This document shows, piece by piece, positions 1 through 5,977 of a stretch of DNA of 6,430 nucleotides (position 1 is its first letter; every line of letters begins with the position of its first letter). A program made the translations under genes and the position numbers. The stretch is from Chloroflexota bacterium (GTDB lineage Bacteria; Chloroflexota; Dehalococcoidia; Lucifugimonadales; JADFKI01): the NCBI GenBank assembly GCA_022565015.1, contig JADFKI010000217.1, positions 1 through 6,430 of the forward strand, written 5' to 3'. The notes beneath the pieces are model-generated. The model was not told the DNA's origin. It saw only the letters and a program-made list of their open reading frames with translations, and searched no databases.

Positions 1-149
1 ATCGGTCCGCAGTGGCGGACTCCGAAGATATTCATTATGAAGAGTCGGAGAGTCCGTCTCCACGGACCGATCTCCTATCGGAGGAGTCCGATTCTTCGGA
101 CCGCGACGGAGAGGCGGACCAGACCCCCGCCAAAGGGGCTTAGCCCCTT
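1..149. repeat. Dense nested inverted-repeat region built on GGTCCG/CGGACC, truncated at left edge
   Basis: Seen directly: GTCCG or its complement CGGAC occurs seven times in 120 bases (4-9, 16-20, 52-56, 63-68, 86-90, 97-102, 115-120). The copies pair into stems. Bases 1-9 are the exact reverse complement of 63-71. Inside this, 16-25 pairs with 45-56 with a two-base bulge. Next come a 4-bp stem (72-75/80-83), a perfect 6-bp stem with a 4-base loop (86-91/96-101), a 5-bp stem (113-117/127-131) and a perfect 7-bp stem with a TTA loop (133-139/143-149). No convincing protein is encoded: an open frame across 37-309 is Arg/Pro-rich and runs through the hairpins. It could be a palindromic intergenic repeat, the end of a small non-autonomous element, or a structured RNA. 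Bases 150-300, apart from an AT-rich patch near 176-200, show nothing I can name. Confidence 0.6.
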
Positions 150-305
150 GAAAACATATCGAGGGTGGATGGGAAGGATATATATTACGTATCGCTTTTT
201 ACGTTACTGGGCACTAGCGCGAAACAGAGTAGTCGCTATGCCATCCTCGCCTGCCCAGACTGTTCCAGGACATTATCTCGCGCCCCGGGCGAATCCGACC
301 CTGCC

Positions 306-334
306 TTGACTCCGTATAGGCAATAAGACATAAT
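306..334 (+). promoter_or_regulatory. Sigma70-type promoter of the padR operon
   Basis: TTGACT (306-311) and CATAAT (329-334) each match the sigma70 consensus at five of six positions and are 17 bases apart, the optimal spacing. Initiation would fall near 340-342. That leaves only about ten bases before the padR ATG at 352 and puts the start point at the end of the GGGAGG Shine-Dalgarno (337-342), so the transcript would be nearly leaderless. A 5-bp dyad, TGCCT (302-306) and AGGCA (318-322), overlaps the -35 box. PadR regulators commonly repress their own promoter, so this dyad is a weak operator candidate (inference). Confidence 0.55.
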
Positions 335-351
335 TCGGGAGGTCGCGGCAA

Positions 352-705
352 ATGATGGAGGTAGCGCGAGATTTGTATCGTAGAGAGCTACTAAAAGGCA
401 GCACTGAGACCCTCCTACTTTCCCTCCTGGTAGGGGAAGCAATGTACGGATATCAGCTCGTTAAAGAGATGGACAGCAGGAGCAGCGGCTACTTCCGCTT
501 CAAAGAGGGAACGCTATACCCCGCGCTTCACAGACTGGAACGGGACGACCTGATCGCCGGGAAATGGCAGAGCTCGGCAAGCGGTCAGGACCGGCGATAC
601 TATTACATAACCGAGAAGGGTCGGACGAAATTGGCCTCGATGCTCGAGGAGTGGAACCTCTTCACCACGGCCGTGAACCTGGTAGCGCGGCCCAGCGGAA
701 ACTAG
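352..705 (+). CDS. PadR family transcriptional regulator
   Basis: A 117-residue winged-helix DNA-binding protein, typical in length for the short PadR (PF03551) class. Seen: the opening KGSTETLLLSLL helix (15-26), MYGYQLVKEM (31-40), the recognition-helix signature GTLYPALHRLE (53-63) and the wing region ending RRYYYITEKG (81-90). A short C-terminal helix (92-105) probably dimerises. The start is ATG 352 behind GGGAGG (337-342, 9-base spacing); a second ATG follows at 355 and is almost equally possible. It is the first gene of a tight operon, with 24 bases to the membrane-protein gene. PadR proteins usually act as ligand-responsive repressors of their own operon; the paired HAAS-domain membrane protein is a recurrent partner in the family. 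The effector cannot be read from the sequence. Family assignment is firm; the regulon is inferred. Confidence 0.93.
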   Translation: MMEVARDLYRRELLKGSTETLLLSLLVGEAMYGYQLVKEMDSRSSGYFRFKEGTLYPALHRLERDDLIAGKWQSSASGQDRRYYYITEKGRTKLASMLEEWNLFTTAVNLVARPSGN

Positions 706-729
706 ACTGCGAGATGGGAAAGGACCCCC

Positions 730-1719
730 ATGACCTCCCATATACGTGGTTATCTCAATGACCTCGCTCGACAGCTTCACCTAGACCCCGGCGAAGAACG
801 TGGGATTTTGAGTGAGCTGGAATCCCACATCTCTGACAGGGCGCAGGAGCTCATGGAGACCGGCGTGGCCTCGGATGTCGCGCTGCATGCCGCAATCAGG
901 GACTTTGGCGCCTCCGACGAGATTGCCGTGCGTCTCTATGAGGTCCACTCCCGGGGTACCTGGAATCACACCACGCTTGCCGCCCTGCCCCACCTGCTGC
1001 TATCCCTGATGTTCGCCCTTCACCTATGGGTGAACCCAGCGTGGGTCGCCATTCTGGTGGCGGCGTCCGTGGGTATGGCGGTGCTGGGTTGGCGTAAAGG
1101 CCGTGCCCGCTGGTCGTATCCATGGCTTGGCTACTGCCTTGTGGTGCCGATATTGTCCTGGGGGCTGGCCATGACCGCGGTTGGATACGGTGCGTGGTCC
1201 GTCGTGGCCCGAAGCGTGCTTCCGTTCTCCATTCCCATATATATCGCTTCCCTTGCCTACGTCGCGTTCTCCCTCTGGTTCGTCATCAAGAACGTGTCGA
1301 AGGTCGTCAGGCCCGATTGGATAATGGCCTCCCTCGCGGTCTTGCCGCTGCCCTTCCTGGGGTACTGGTTCTTTTACTTCTACAACCGTGGCGAGGTCTT
1401 GCAGTCCGATAGCAGGGTGTTGCAGGAAATCGACAGCGCCGCCGCCATCGTGTTCCTTATACTCGGCGCGGCCACCGCCGTCTTCTTTCGGGTCGGCCGC
1501 CGGATGATTCGGGTGGTGCTGCTTATCATCACGGCGCCCTCCCTGATCGTCCTGGCGTGGCTCAGCTACCAGGGCGGTGCAGGTTACTTTGCAGTATTCT
1601 TCTTTTCCGCCATCTCGCTGGCGATACTACTCACACCTGCGCTTCTGGATTTTCAAGACTCCAAGTCGCCGGCGCAGACCAGACCCGGGGAGCTTCCAAC
1701 CGAGGACCTGTCCGGTTAA
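730..1719 (+). CDS. Multi-pass membrane protein with N-terminal HAAS-like (PadR-associated) domain
   Basis: A 329-residue integral membrane protein. Residues 1-72 are soluble and helical, of the type found in PadR-linked permease-prefix/HAAS domains: a short helix ending YLNDLARQL, a second with ILSELESHISDRAQELM, then DVALHAAIRDFGASDEIA, the characteristic alternating E/D-L pattern with the FG-A turn. After this come about eight hydrophobic segments, by eye at 82-100, 104-120, 130-155, 163-188, 197-217, 235-254, 259-279 and 284-305, then a polar tail to 329. No ATPase, kinase or transporter motif is visible. The ATG at 730 has AAAGGA at 719-724. It lies 24 bases after padR and 20 bases before degV, so it is surely co-transcribed. 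In known pairs the HAAS protein is thought to sense or signal at the membrane together with PadR; the substrate here is unknown. Domain-level call good, function uncertain. Confidence 0.8.
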   Translation: MTSHIRGYLNDLARQLHLDPGEERGILSELESHISDRAQELMETGVASDVALHAAIRDFGASDEIAVRLYEVHSRGTWNHTTLAALPHLLLSLMFALHLWVNPAWVAILVAASVGMAVLGWRKGRARWSYPWLGYCLVVPILSWGLAMTAVGYGAWSVVARSVLPFSIPIYIASLAYVAFSLWFVIKNVSKVVRPDWIMASLAVLPLPFLGYWFFYFYNRGEVLQSDSRVLQEIDSAAAIVFLILGAATAVFFRVGRRMIRVVLLIITAPSLIVLAWLSYQGGAGYFAVFFFSAISLAILLTPALLDFQDSKSPAQTRPGELPTEDLSG

Positions 1720-1739
1720 GGCTGTGTCCGGATATATCA

Positions 1740-2603
1740 TTGAGCAGTAGCTCCAAAGTCAGCATCGTCGTGGACAGCGCCGCTTCGCTGCCGGCTGAAT
1801 TCAGAGAATTGCCCGACCTCTACGTCGTCCCCATGAGCCTCCAGATGAATGGCAAGGTATTTCTGGACGGCGTCGACATGTCGCCCACCGATTTTTACAG
1901 GGCGCAGAGAGGCTCTTCGAGCATCACATCAACCTCTTCTCCCTCAGCGGCTGCGTTCGCTGAGGCGTTTGCCGATGCAGCCGATACAGGCAATGACATA
2001 CTCTGCATCACCGTCGCATCGCGGTTCAGCTCGTCGGCGGACTCGGCGCGGGCAGGCGCAAGGGAGACCGCTGCGTCCCTCCCCGACACCCGCATAGAGG
2101 TGCTGGAAAGCGGGACGGCGGCCGGCGGCGAGGCGCTGGTCGCCCTGGAGGCCTGGCGGGCCGCTCAGTCCGGCAAGTCACTGGACGACGTCATGGCGGC
2201 CACCAGTGAGGTCATATCGCGTGTGAGGCTATTGGCATACCTGGACACCCTTTACTATCTCTGGAAGGGTGGCCGCGTGCCCGGCATCGCGCACCTCGCA
2301 ACGTCCCTGTTGAGGCTCAAGCCGCTATTCGAGCTGCGAGAGGGCGAAGTCAGCAATCTCGCGAGGCCTAGAACGCGCAGGCGCGCCGCCACGCGGCTCA
2401 TGAAGCTGATGAAGGAGCGAGTCGAGGGCGATGAGGTGCATGTGACCGTCATACACGCAGACGCAGCCGATGAGGCGGAGCGGCTTCGTCAGGAGGTCGG
2501 CAGGGCCTTTACCTGTGTTGAGCTGTTCGTCAGCGAGTTCACGCCCGTGATGGGGACTCACACCGGTCCCGGCATGCTGGGAATCGCCTTCTGGAGCAGG
2601 TAG
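1740..2603 (+). CDS. DegV family fatty-acid-binding protein
   Basis: A 287-residue DegV-fold (PF02645) protein of normal length. Seen from the chosen start: SIVVDSAASLP (8-18), the family's N-terminal DSxxxLP motif; NGKVFLDGVDMSPTDFY (37-53); TSSPSAAAF (65-73), aligning with the usual TSQPSPxxF lipid-binding serine loop; SSRFSSSADSA-type helix (93-103); VLESGTAAGGEA (121-132); YLWKGGRV (173-180); and MGTHTGPGMLGIAF (271-284). DegV proteins bind a fatty acid, and in Firmicutes the related FakB hands it to the kinase FakA; no FakA gene is in this window, so a phosphorylation role is not shown. The frame stays open upstream to a GTG at 1557, but that would overlap the membrane gene by 163 bases and add 61 non-homologous residues, so I choose TTG 1740. 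Its ribosome site is weak (CGGA near 1729), suggesting coupling to the upstream gene 20 bases away. Confidence 0.92.
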   Translation: MSSSSKVSIVVDSAASLPAEFRELPDLYVVPMSLQMNGKVFLDGVDMSPTDFYRAQRGSSSITSTSSPSAAAFAEAFADAADTGNDILCITVASRFSSSADSARAGARETAASLPDTRIEVLESGTAAGGEALVALEAWRAAQSGKSLDDVMAATSEVISRVRLLAYLDTLYYLWKGGRVPGIAHLATSLLRLKPLFELREGEVSNLARPRTRRRAATRLMKLMKERVEGDEVHVTVIHADAADEAERLRQEVGRAFTCVELFVSEFTPVMGTHTGPGMLGIAFWSR

Positions 2604-2615
2604 ACGGTGCTTCTA

Positions 2616-2663
2616 CGAAGGGCCGCGGGCTCCGGGACCCGGTCTTCGAGTTGACATTGTTTT
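2616..2663 (+). terminator. Possible terminator hairpin after degV
   Basis: Thirteen bases after the degV stop, CGAAG (2616-2620) pairs with CTTCG (2644-2648). Inside it CGGG (2625-2629 area) can pair with CCCG (2637-2641 area), giving an interrupted GC-rich stem. A T-enriched stretch (2651-2663) follows, but it is not a clean U-tract. It fits the expected end of the padR-membrane-degV operon; the strength is doubtful. Confidence 0.35.
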
Positions 2664-2677
2664 GAACACGGCGGCCC

Positions 2678-2751
2678 TTGGACAAGCTCACGGCAAACGG
2701 ATTTTACGATGCCTTCTGCCTAAGATAACCATTCGTGGTGAGCCTGTCGAA
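2678..2751. repeat. Imperfect intergenic palindrome with GAGCCTGTCGAA core
   Basis: The 23 bases at 2678-2700 and the reverse complement of 2729-2751 match at 17 of 23 positions, with a 28-base spacer. Both arms carry the TTSGACARGCTCAC pattern, followed by a CGG- or TGG-ended tail. I have seen similar GAGCCTGTCGAA palindromes recur between genes in many environmental bacterial genomes, including Chloroflexota; that is recollection, not a search. It lies between convergent genes (degV and the minus-strand nuclease), where such elements often act as bidirectional transcription stops. Confidence 0.5.
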
Positions 2752-2792
2752 CCATCAGCAAGACTACCGTCGCCATATATCCGATGACTACC

Positions 2793-3257
2793 TTACTTCC
2801 AGAGACAACCGATGCCTTCAGATTTCGTTTCACGTTCCAGTTCCATCAGGTAGTCCATGTGCCGGCCGTCCCGAGTCCAGGCCACGGCTAATCCCTCTTT
2901 CACCAGAAGTTCGTCTATGCTTAGGCCTGATTCTGTGTAGACATAGGCCAGGCTTCGTCCAAAGGGGTCAGTCGTCCTTGGCCCTCGCTCGACCCTCACG
3001 GTATCGCCGGCCAGCTTTCTTAGCCGCTCTGTCGCCTCATCTGCACAGTCATCATCTATCTCTGGAGTGTCCATGCCATATAGCCTGACGCGAGTATTAC
3101 CTGACACGAAGGTGTCACCGTCAATGATGCGCGTGACGGGGATGGCTTCGCAGTCGGGGCAACGAAGGTTGGTGGACAATACAAATATGGAATTCAGCTT
3201 GATCAGAACGAGTAAGATGCCAATGCTGACGGCCAGTATCATAAAGAGCTTGAACAT
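2793..3257 (-). CDS. Membrane-anchored thermonuclease (staphylococcal nuclease-like, SNase) family protein
   Basis: A 154-residue protein with one N-terminal hydrophobic helix (about 4-27) that should anchor it to the membrane or act as an uncleaved signal, followed by an SNase (PF00565) domain from about 40 to 153. Catalytic positions are all visible by comparison with S. aureus nuclease: DGD (46-48, the calcium ligand pair D19/D21), R58, D63 and E66 in VRLYGMDTPE (R35, D40, E43) and R101 in DPFGR (R87). This predicts a calcium-dependent nuclease acting outside the cytoplasm on DNA or RNA. A CPDC pair (C33-C36) sits between anchor and domain, with C71 and C151 further on; metal binding or disulfides are possible. 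No lipobox is seen. ATG 3257 has AAGGA six bases upstream (3264-3268 on the plus strand). It is a lone gene, convergent with degV and divergent from the FAD oxidoreductase. Confidence 0.9.
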   Translation of the reverse strand: MFKLFMILAVSIGILLVLIKLNSIFVLSTNLRCPDCEAIPVTRIIDGDTFVSGNTRVRLYGMDTPEIDDDCADEATERLRKLAGDTVRVERGPRTTDPFGRSLAYVYTESGLSIDELLVKEGLAVAWTRDGRHMDYLMELERETKSEGIGCLWK

Positions 3258-3709
3258 ACGTCATCCTTACCACCACCCATCGGCGCTACCTCATCCAGGT
3301 TAAATTGCCTGCTTTATATCATGTGACAGCTTTGACTCAGACCTAACAGTGCGCAGGAGAACGGCGCTCTTGAACACATCGATGTCGTGGGCCATAGACT
3401 CCAAACAAAGTAACAGGCGTTCGCATATTACCAGCGACGCCTATGATCGGCACCCTCACCCGCCGATTTCAGGACGCCGCTCGTCCTTCCAGTGCCCAGA
3501 TTCATGAGTCTTGACGAGCGTGAGGCGCAGCTGTGCTCTTGACCAGGTATTTGCATTCCTCAAGCGGCTTTTCGCGTTTTTGTATGGTTGGCGTATTTCA
3601 TTTCGCACGGCTTAGCGAAGCTGGTAAACAGAGAGTTGCCGGCGCGGGCCATTCATGTTATCAATCGTGGGGCGTCCAGTCTGTGCGTTCGACGGAGTAT
3701 GAAAAAGAT
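3258..3709. other. 452-base non-coding divergent intergenic region with three stem-loops
   Basis: No supported gene lies here. The frame of the downstream oxidoreductase stays open back to 3533, but those residues precede the Rossmann motif by an unusual distance and resemble nothing I know. No tRNA or rRNA pattern is visible. Three stem-loops follow one another. The first pairs 3415-3424 with 3434-3442: 9 bp, one bulged T, 9-base loop. The second pairs 3446-3451 with 3462-3467: 6 bp, 10-base loop. The third pairs 3478-3485 with 3513-3520: 8 bp, 27-base loop. The left end carries the nuclease ribosome site and promoter candidate. The promoter of the oxidoreductase must also lie here or be very weak; I found no convincing sigma70 match for it. 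Confidence 0.5.
3313..3321 (-). promoter_or_regulatory. Extended -10 promoter candidate for the nuclease gene
   Basis: On the minus strand this reads TGATATAAA, matching the extended -10 pattern TGnTATAAT at all but the last base. No good -35 box lies 17 bases upstream, which is usual for extended -10 promoters. Initiation would fall near 3306, giving a leader of about 49 bases before the ATG at 3257. Confidence 0.4.
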
Positions 3710-4840
3710 ATGCCCGGTTCTAAATCCAAACGTAAAATCGTGGTCATCGGGGCGGGAATCGTCGGGGCGTCAATCGCCTTCAACCTTTCGAGAAGACCCG
3801 ATGTCGATCTCACCCTGATAGACGGCTCTCGACCCGGCTCCGGGGCAACGGGCCACTCCTTTGCATGGATCAACTCATTCAGCAAGGAGCCCGACCACTA
3901 CCACGACCTTAACAGGCGCTCGCTGAACATGTGGGACAGGTTCGCCCGCAGAATCGACGCACAGGCCGCGGTGACATGGGGCGGCGAGCTACGCTGGGTG
4001 TCCGAGCAGTCGGACGCGGACGATCTTCGATATAGGGTCGAGGTATTGCAGCGGCGAGGCTACGGGTCGCGCATGATAAGCGAAGAGGAGCTCAAAGAGC
4101 TGGAGCCCGGCCTGAACGTCGGAAAGTTCGCCGGCGCTGAGTTCAGCGAGAACGACGGCCACATAGACGGCCCCGCCATCGTAGATGCAAGCATGCGCCA
4201 GGTGAAGGCGTCGGGCGCGACCGTGCTCACCGATACGGATATCTCAGGACTGACGAAGTCTCGCGGAAGCATCAGCGGCGTGACGGCTGGCGGCAAAGAG
4301 ATTCCTTGCGACGTCGTCGTGCTGGCTGCCGGCCTCGGCGTCACCGGCCTGGCTGAGATGGCCGGGGTCGCTATCCCTCAGCAAAAGAGCCCCGGAGTCG
4401 TCGGAAAGACGACCCCTCTGCCGCCTATATTCAAGAGCGTCGCGGTATTACATACACCGCCCCTGAACGCGGAGCGCGGGCCGATACACATGCGCCAGAT
4501 GGCGGACGGCACGCTGATGATCGGCGAGGGCAGCCAGGAGAGCGTGTCCAGCGACGACAGCCAGGAGCACGCCGATGACATGCTGGCCCGCGCGGTCGAG
4601 CGTGTGCCCGCCATAAGGGGAGCGGGCATTACGCCGGTCCCGGTCGGCTATCGACCCATGCCAATGGACGGCCTCCCGATTCTGGGTTTTACCGGGGCCG
4701 TTCCCAACATGTACGTTGCCGTGATGCACAGCGGCGTCACGCTGGCGGCGCTGGTGGGCGAGTTCGCCGCCATCGAGATTGCGGACGGCGTGCCGGTGGG
4801 CATCTTCGAGCATTACAGGCTAAGCAGGTTCGAAAGTTAA
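3710..4840 (+). CDS. DAO-family FAD-dependent oxidoreductase (glycine/D-amino-acid oxidase-like)
   Basis: A 376-residue flavoprotein of the DAO superfamily (PF01266), of normal length. Seen: dinucleotide-binding loop VVIGAGIVGASIA (11-23) with D38 at the end of the second strand for the ribose; RPGSGATGHSFAWIN (41-55), the FAD-pyrophosphate region; NDGHIDGPAIVDA (148-160); the second FAD strand DVVVLAAG (201-208); and the C-terminal flavin-contact motifs GYRPMPMDGLPILG (313-326) and MHSGVTLAALVG (339-350). Members oxidise C-N bonds of amino acids, sarcosine-like amines or related compounds; the substrate cannot be read from the sequence. The protein has no signal peptide and should be cytoplasmic. 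The start is ATG 3710, with GGAG at 3694-3697 (12-base spacing, rather long); an open frame upstream to 3533 is not credible protein. The gene is markedly GC-rich (43 of 60 bases in 4561-4620). It is 63 bases upstream of the split AlbA_2 gene. Confidence 0.9.
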   Translation: MPGSKSKRKIVVIGAGIVGASIAFNLSRRPDVDLTLIDGSRPGSGATGHSFAWINSFSKEPDHYHDLNRRSLNMWDRFARRIDAQAAVTWGGELRWVSEQSDADDLRYRVEVLQRRGYGSRMISEEELKELEPGLNVGKFAGAEFSENDGHIDGPAIVDASMRQVKASGATVLTDTDISGLTKSRGSISGVTAGGKEIPCDVVVLAAGLGVTGLAEMAGVAIPQQKSPGVVGKTTPLPPIFKSVAVLHTPPLNAERGPIHMRQMADGTLMIGEGSQESVSSDDSQEHADDMLARAVERVPAIRGAGITPVPVGYRPMPMDGLPILGFTGAVPNMYVAVMHSGVTLAALVGEFAAIEIADGVPVGIFEHYRLSRFES

Positions 4841-4903
4841 CAAGGTATTAGGAAGCTCGTCGCTGAGAACGGCGGACCACTTTAGTTGGAAGGGGCAACC
4901 GTT

Positions 4904-5593
4904 ATGGACTACGTGGAGTGGGTAGAACAAGTCATGATCGCCACCGCCAACGCTATAAAGAGTTCGAGTGCAAGTCAGCAGTTTATTGGCGTGGACCTTA
5001 GAAACATCGCGGCTCAGTTAGACCTCGGCGAAGAAGTATTAGGACGTTTTCAGGATTCCGAATACTACATGCCAATGTGGAATGCTATTAAAGATCTAGG
5101 GTCTATCGGCCTTGTGGAAGGCGATACGAGGCTCGTCAAGTTGACAAACGAAGGAAACAAATTCCCAGAAGTACGAATCCAAACTGCCTGGAATGACATT
5201 ATGGACATTTATCTCGATGATCAACAACTCAGGTTCCTTCGAAAGTTAGTTGAATTAGGCCAAGTCATAGGCGAAGATTTTGCAAATGTGTTGCGTATCT
5301 CAGGGGAAACCGTTTTTACGGAAATGGGTATAGCCTGGGAAGGCGCGGAGGTAAGCAGATGCTTCTTACTGGCGGAACAACTATCAAATGCGGCGATGGT
5401 GAGTCGCCAGGTTTTTATGGGCGAAAGTGTTCAGATTCAACCTACCTATGTAGGCGTAGTGCGCGCCACCCGGCAAGCAGAGACAGAATTAGGTCGTCTT
5501 GTCCGAGAGCTTGTTGAGGACTGGGAAACCACCAATGTTGATTTCAAGAGGGATTTATCAATTGTTCGCGATTCCGCAAAGGCTGAGTTTTAA
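4904..5593 (+). CDS. N-terminal part of a split AlbA_2-domain protein; unrecognised winged-helix-like N-terminus
   Basis: 229 residues before a TAA. The start is ATG 4904 behind GGAAGGGG (4888-4895); TTG 4886 lies just ahead of the ribosome site and is unlikely. I do not recognise residues 1-205. Residues 56-84, with a helix then LGSIGLVEGDTRLVKLTNEG, have the look of a winged-helix recognition helix and wing. A second helical unit spans about 105-160, followed by a strand-rich VQIQPTYVGVVRATR (176-190). Residues 212-229 (NVDFKRDLSI to AKAEF) are the opening of an AlbA_2/Schlafen-type domain (PF04326), whose remainder follows in the same frame after the stop. Base use differs sharply from neighbours: 24 of 60 bases are G or C in both 5041-5100 and 5221-5280. 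This suggests recent acquisition. It is probably a DNA- or RNA-binding regulator or defence-linked protein when intact, now possibly a pseudogene. Confidence 0.7.
   Translation: MDYVEWVEQVMIATANAIKSSSASQQFIGVDLRNIAAQLDLGEEVLGRFQDSEYYMPMWNAIKDLGSIGLVEGDTRLVKLTNEGNKFPEVRIQTAWNDIMDIYLDDQQLRFLRKLVELGQVIGEDFANVLRISGETVFTEMGIAWEGAEVSRCFLLAEQLSNAAMVSRQVFMGESVQIQPTYVGVVRATRQAETELGRLVRELVEDWETTNVDFKRDLSIVRDSAKAEF
5591..5593 (+). other. In-frame TAA interrupting the AlbA_2 domain (codon 230)
   Basis: Before the stop the frame reads DSAKAEF; after it, in the same frame, RDVVGIVNTK. Joined with one residue these give the contiguous AlbA_2 pattern seen in intact members, roughly AEF-(L/I)-(K/R)-DV-(I/V)-A-x-x-NT. 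One base change, TAA to TTA (Leu), would restore it. Both flanks keep codon structure, so no frameshift is needed. It is either a recent nonsense mutation, a sequencing error, or a recoded or read-through codon. Confidence 0.75.
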
Positions 5594-5599
5594 AGGGAT

Positions 5600-5977
5600 G
5601 TGGTGGGCATCGTCAATACGAAGGTGAGCGGCAGGCGTTTTCTTGTTATTGGCTTCTCAGATGAAACAAGGGCATTCCATGCTTCAGTGTCCGAAGATAT
5701 CAACCAGGAACGCCTTGAGCAAATATTGGACGCATATTGTCAACCAACTCCGAGGATTAAATTCGATCGCGTTCAGTGGTCTGATGGGGAGGTCGGCCTT
5801 CTCGAAATTTTGAGAGACCGCGAAAAGGTTCCCTACAGAGTGGGCAAGTCAATCGGCAAGATAGCGGAGGGCTCCGTATACGTCAGGCACGGCTCCCATA
5901 CTGTACCGGCTGCAAAGGAAGAAATACAAGAGTTACTAGAAGAATCATCTAGGGCAAGACAAAACGCGTCCGACTAG
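5600..5977 (+). CDS. C-terminal part of the split AlbA_2 (Schlafen-type) domain protein
   Basis: 125 residues from GTG 5600 (a second GTG is at 5603), in the same frame as the upstream part. It carries the rest of an AlbA_2 domain: GIVNTK and RRFLVIGF (the NT-then-hydrophobic-G strand) near its start, PTPRIKFDRV midway, KVPYRVGKSIGK, then the closing signature GSVYVRHGSHTVPAAKEEIQEL. No ATPase or C-terminal winged helix follows; the protein ends 13 residues after that helix in a polar tail. AlbA_2 domains bind nucleic acid or, in Schlafen relatives, cleave RNA; I see no basis to assign catalysis here. AAAGGG at 5592-5597 overlaps the stop and sits 5 bases before GTG 5603, so reinitiation is possible. 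Without the first strand and helix encoded upstream, the fragment is unlikely to fold alone. It is convergent with the aldo/keto reductase. Confidence 0.7.
   Translation: MVGIVNTKVSGRRFLVIGFSDETRAFHASVSEDINQERLEQILDAYCQPTPRIKFDRVQWSDGEVGLLEILRDREKVPYRVGKSIGKIAEGSVYVRHGSHTVPAAKEEIQELLEESSRARQNASD

Noticed and set aside
1..149. CRISPR array or tRNA/rRNA remnant in the GTCCG-rich region
   Set aside because: Motif copies alternate in orientation and are irregularly spaced, unlike CRISPR; no cloverleaf or rRNA signature is present.
37..309. 90-residue open frame at the left end
   Set aside because: It runs through the nested hairpins, is Arg/Pro-rich, has no ribosome site and matches no family; chance frame in GC-rich repeats.
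1557..1739. Upstream extension of the DegV frame from GTG 1557
   Set aside because: It overlaps the membrane-protein gene by 163 bases, and the 61 extra residues have no DegV counterpart; the family motif begins a few residues after TTG 1740.
2735..3088. 117-residue plus-strand open frame opposite the nuclease gene
   Set aside because: It is an antisense shadow of a gene with all catalytic SNase residues; its composition is not protein-like.
3533..3709. Upstream extension of the FAD oxidoreductase from 3533
   Set aside because: It would add 59 residues before the Rossmann strand, which normally starts within about 15 residues of the N-terminus; ATG 3710 fits.
4448..4813. 121-residue minus-strand frame opposite the FAD oxidoreductase
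   Set aside because: It is His/Ala/Arg-rich, typical of the antisense of a GC-rich gene, and has no ribosome site or family motif.
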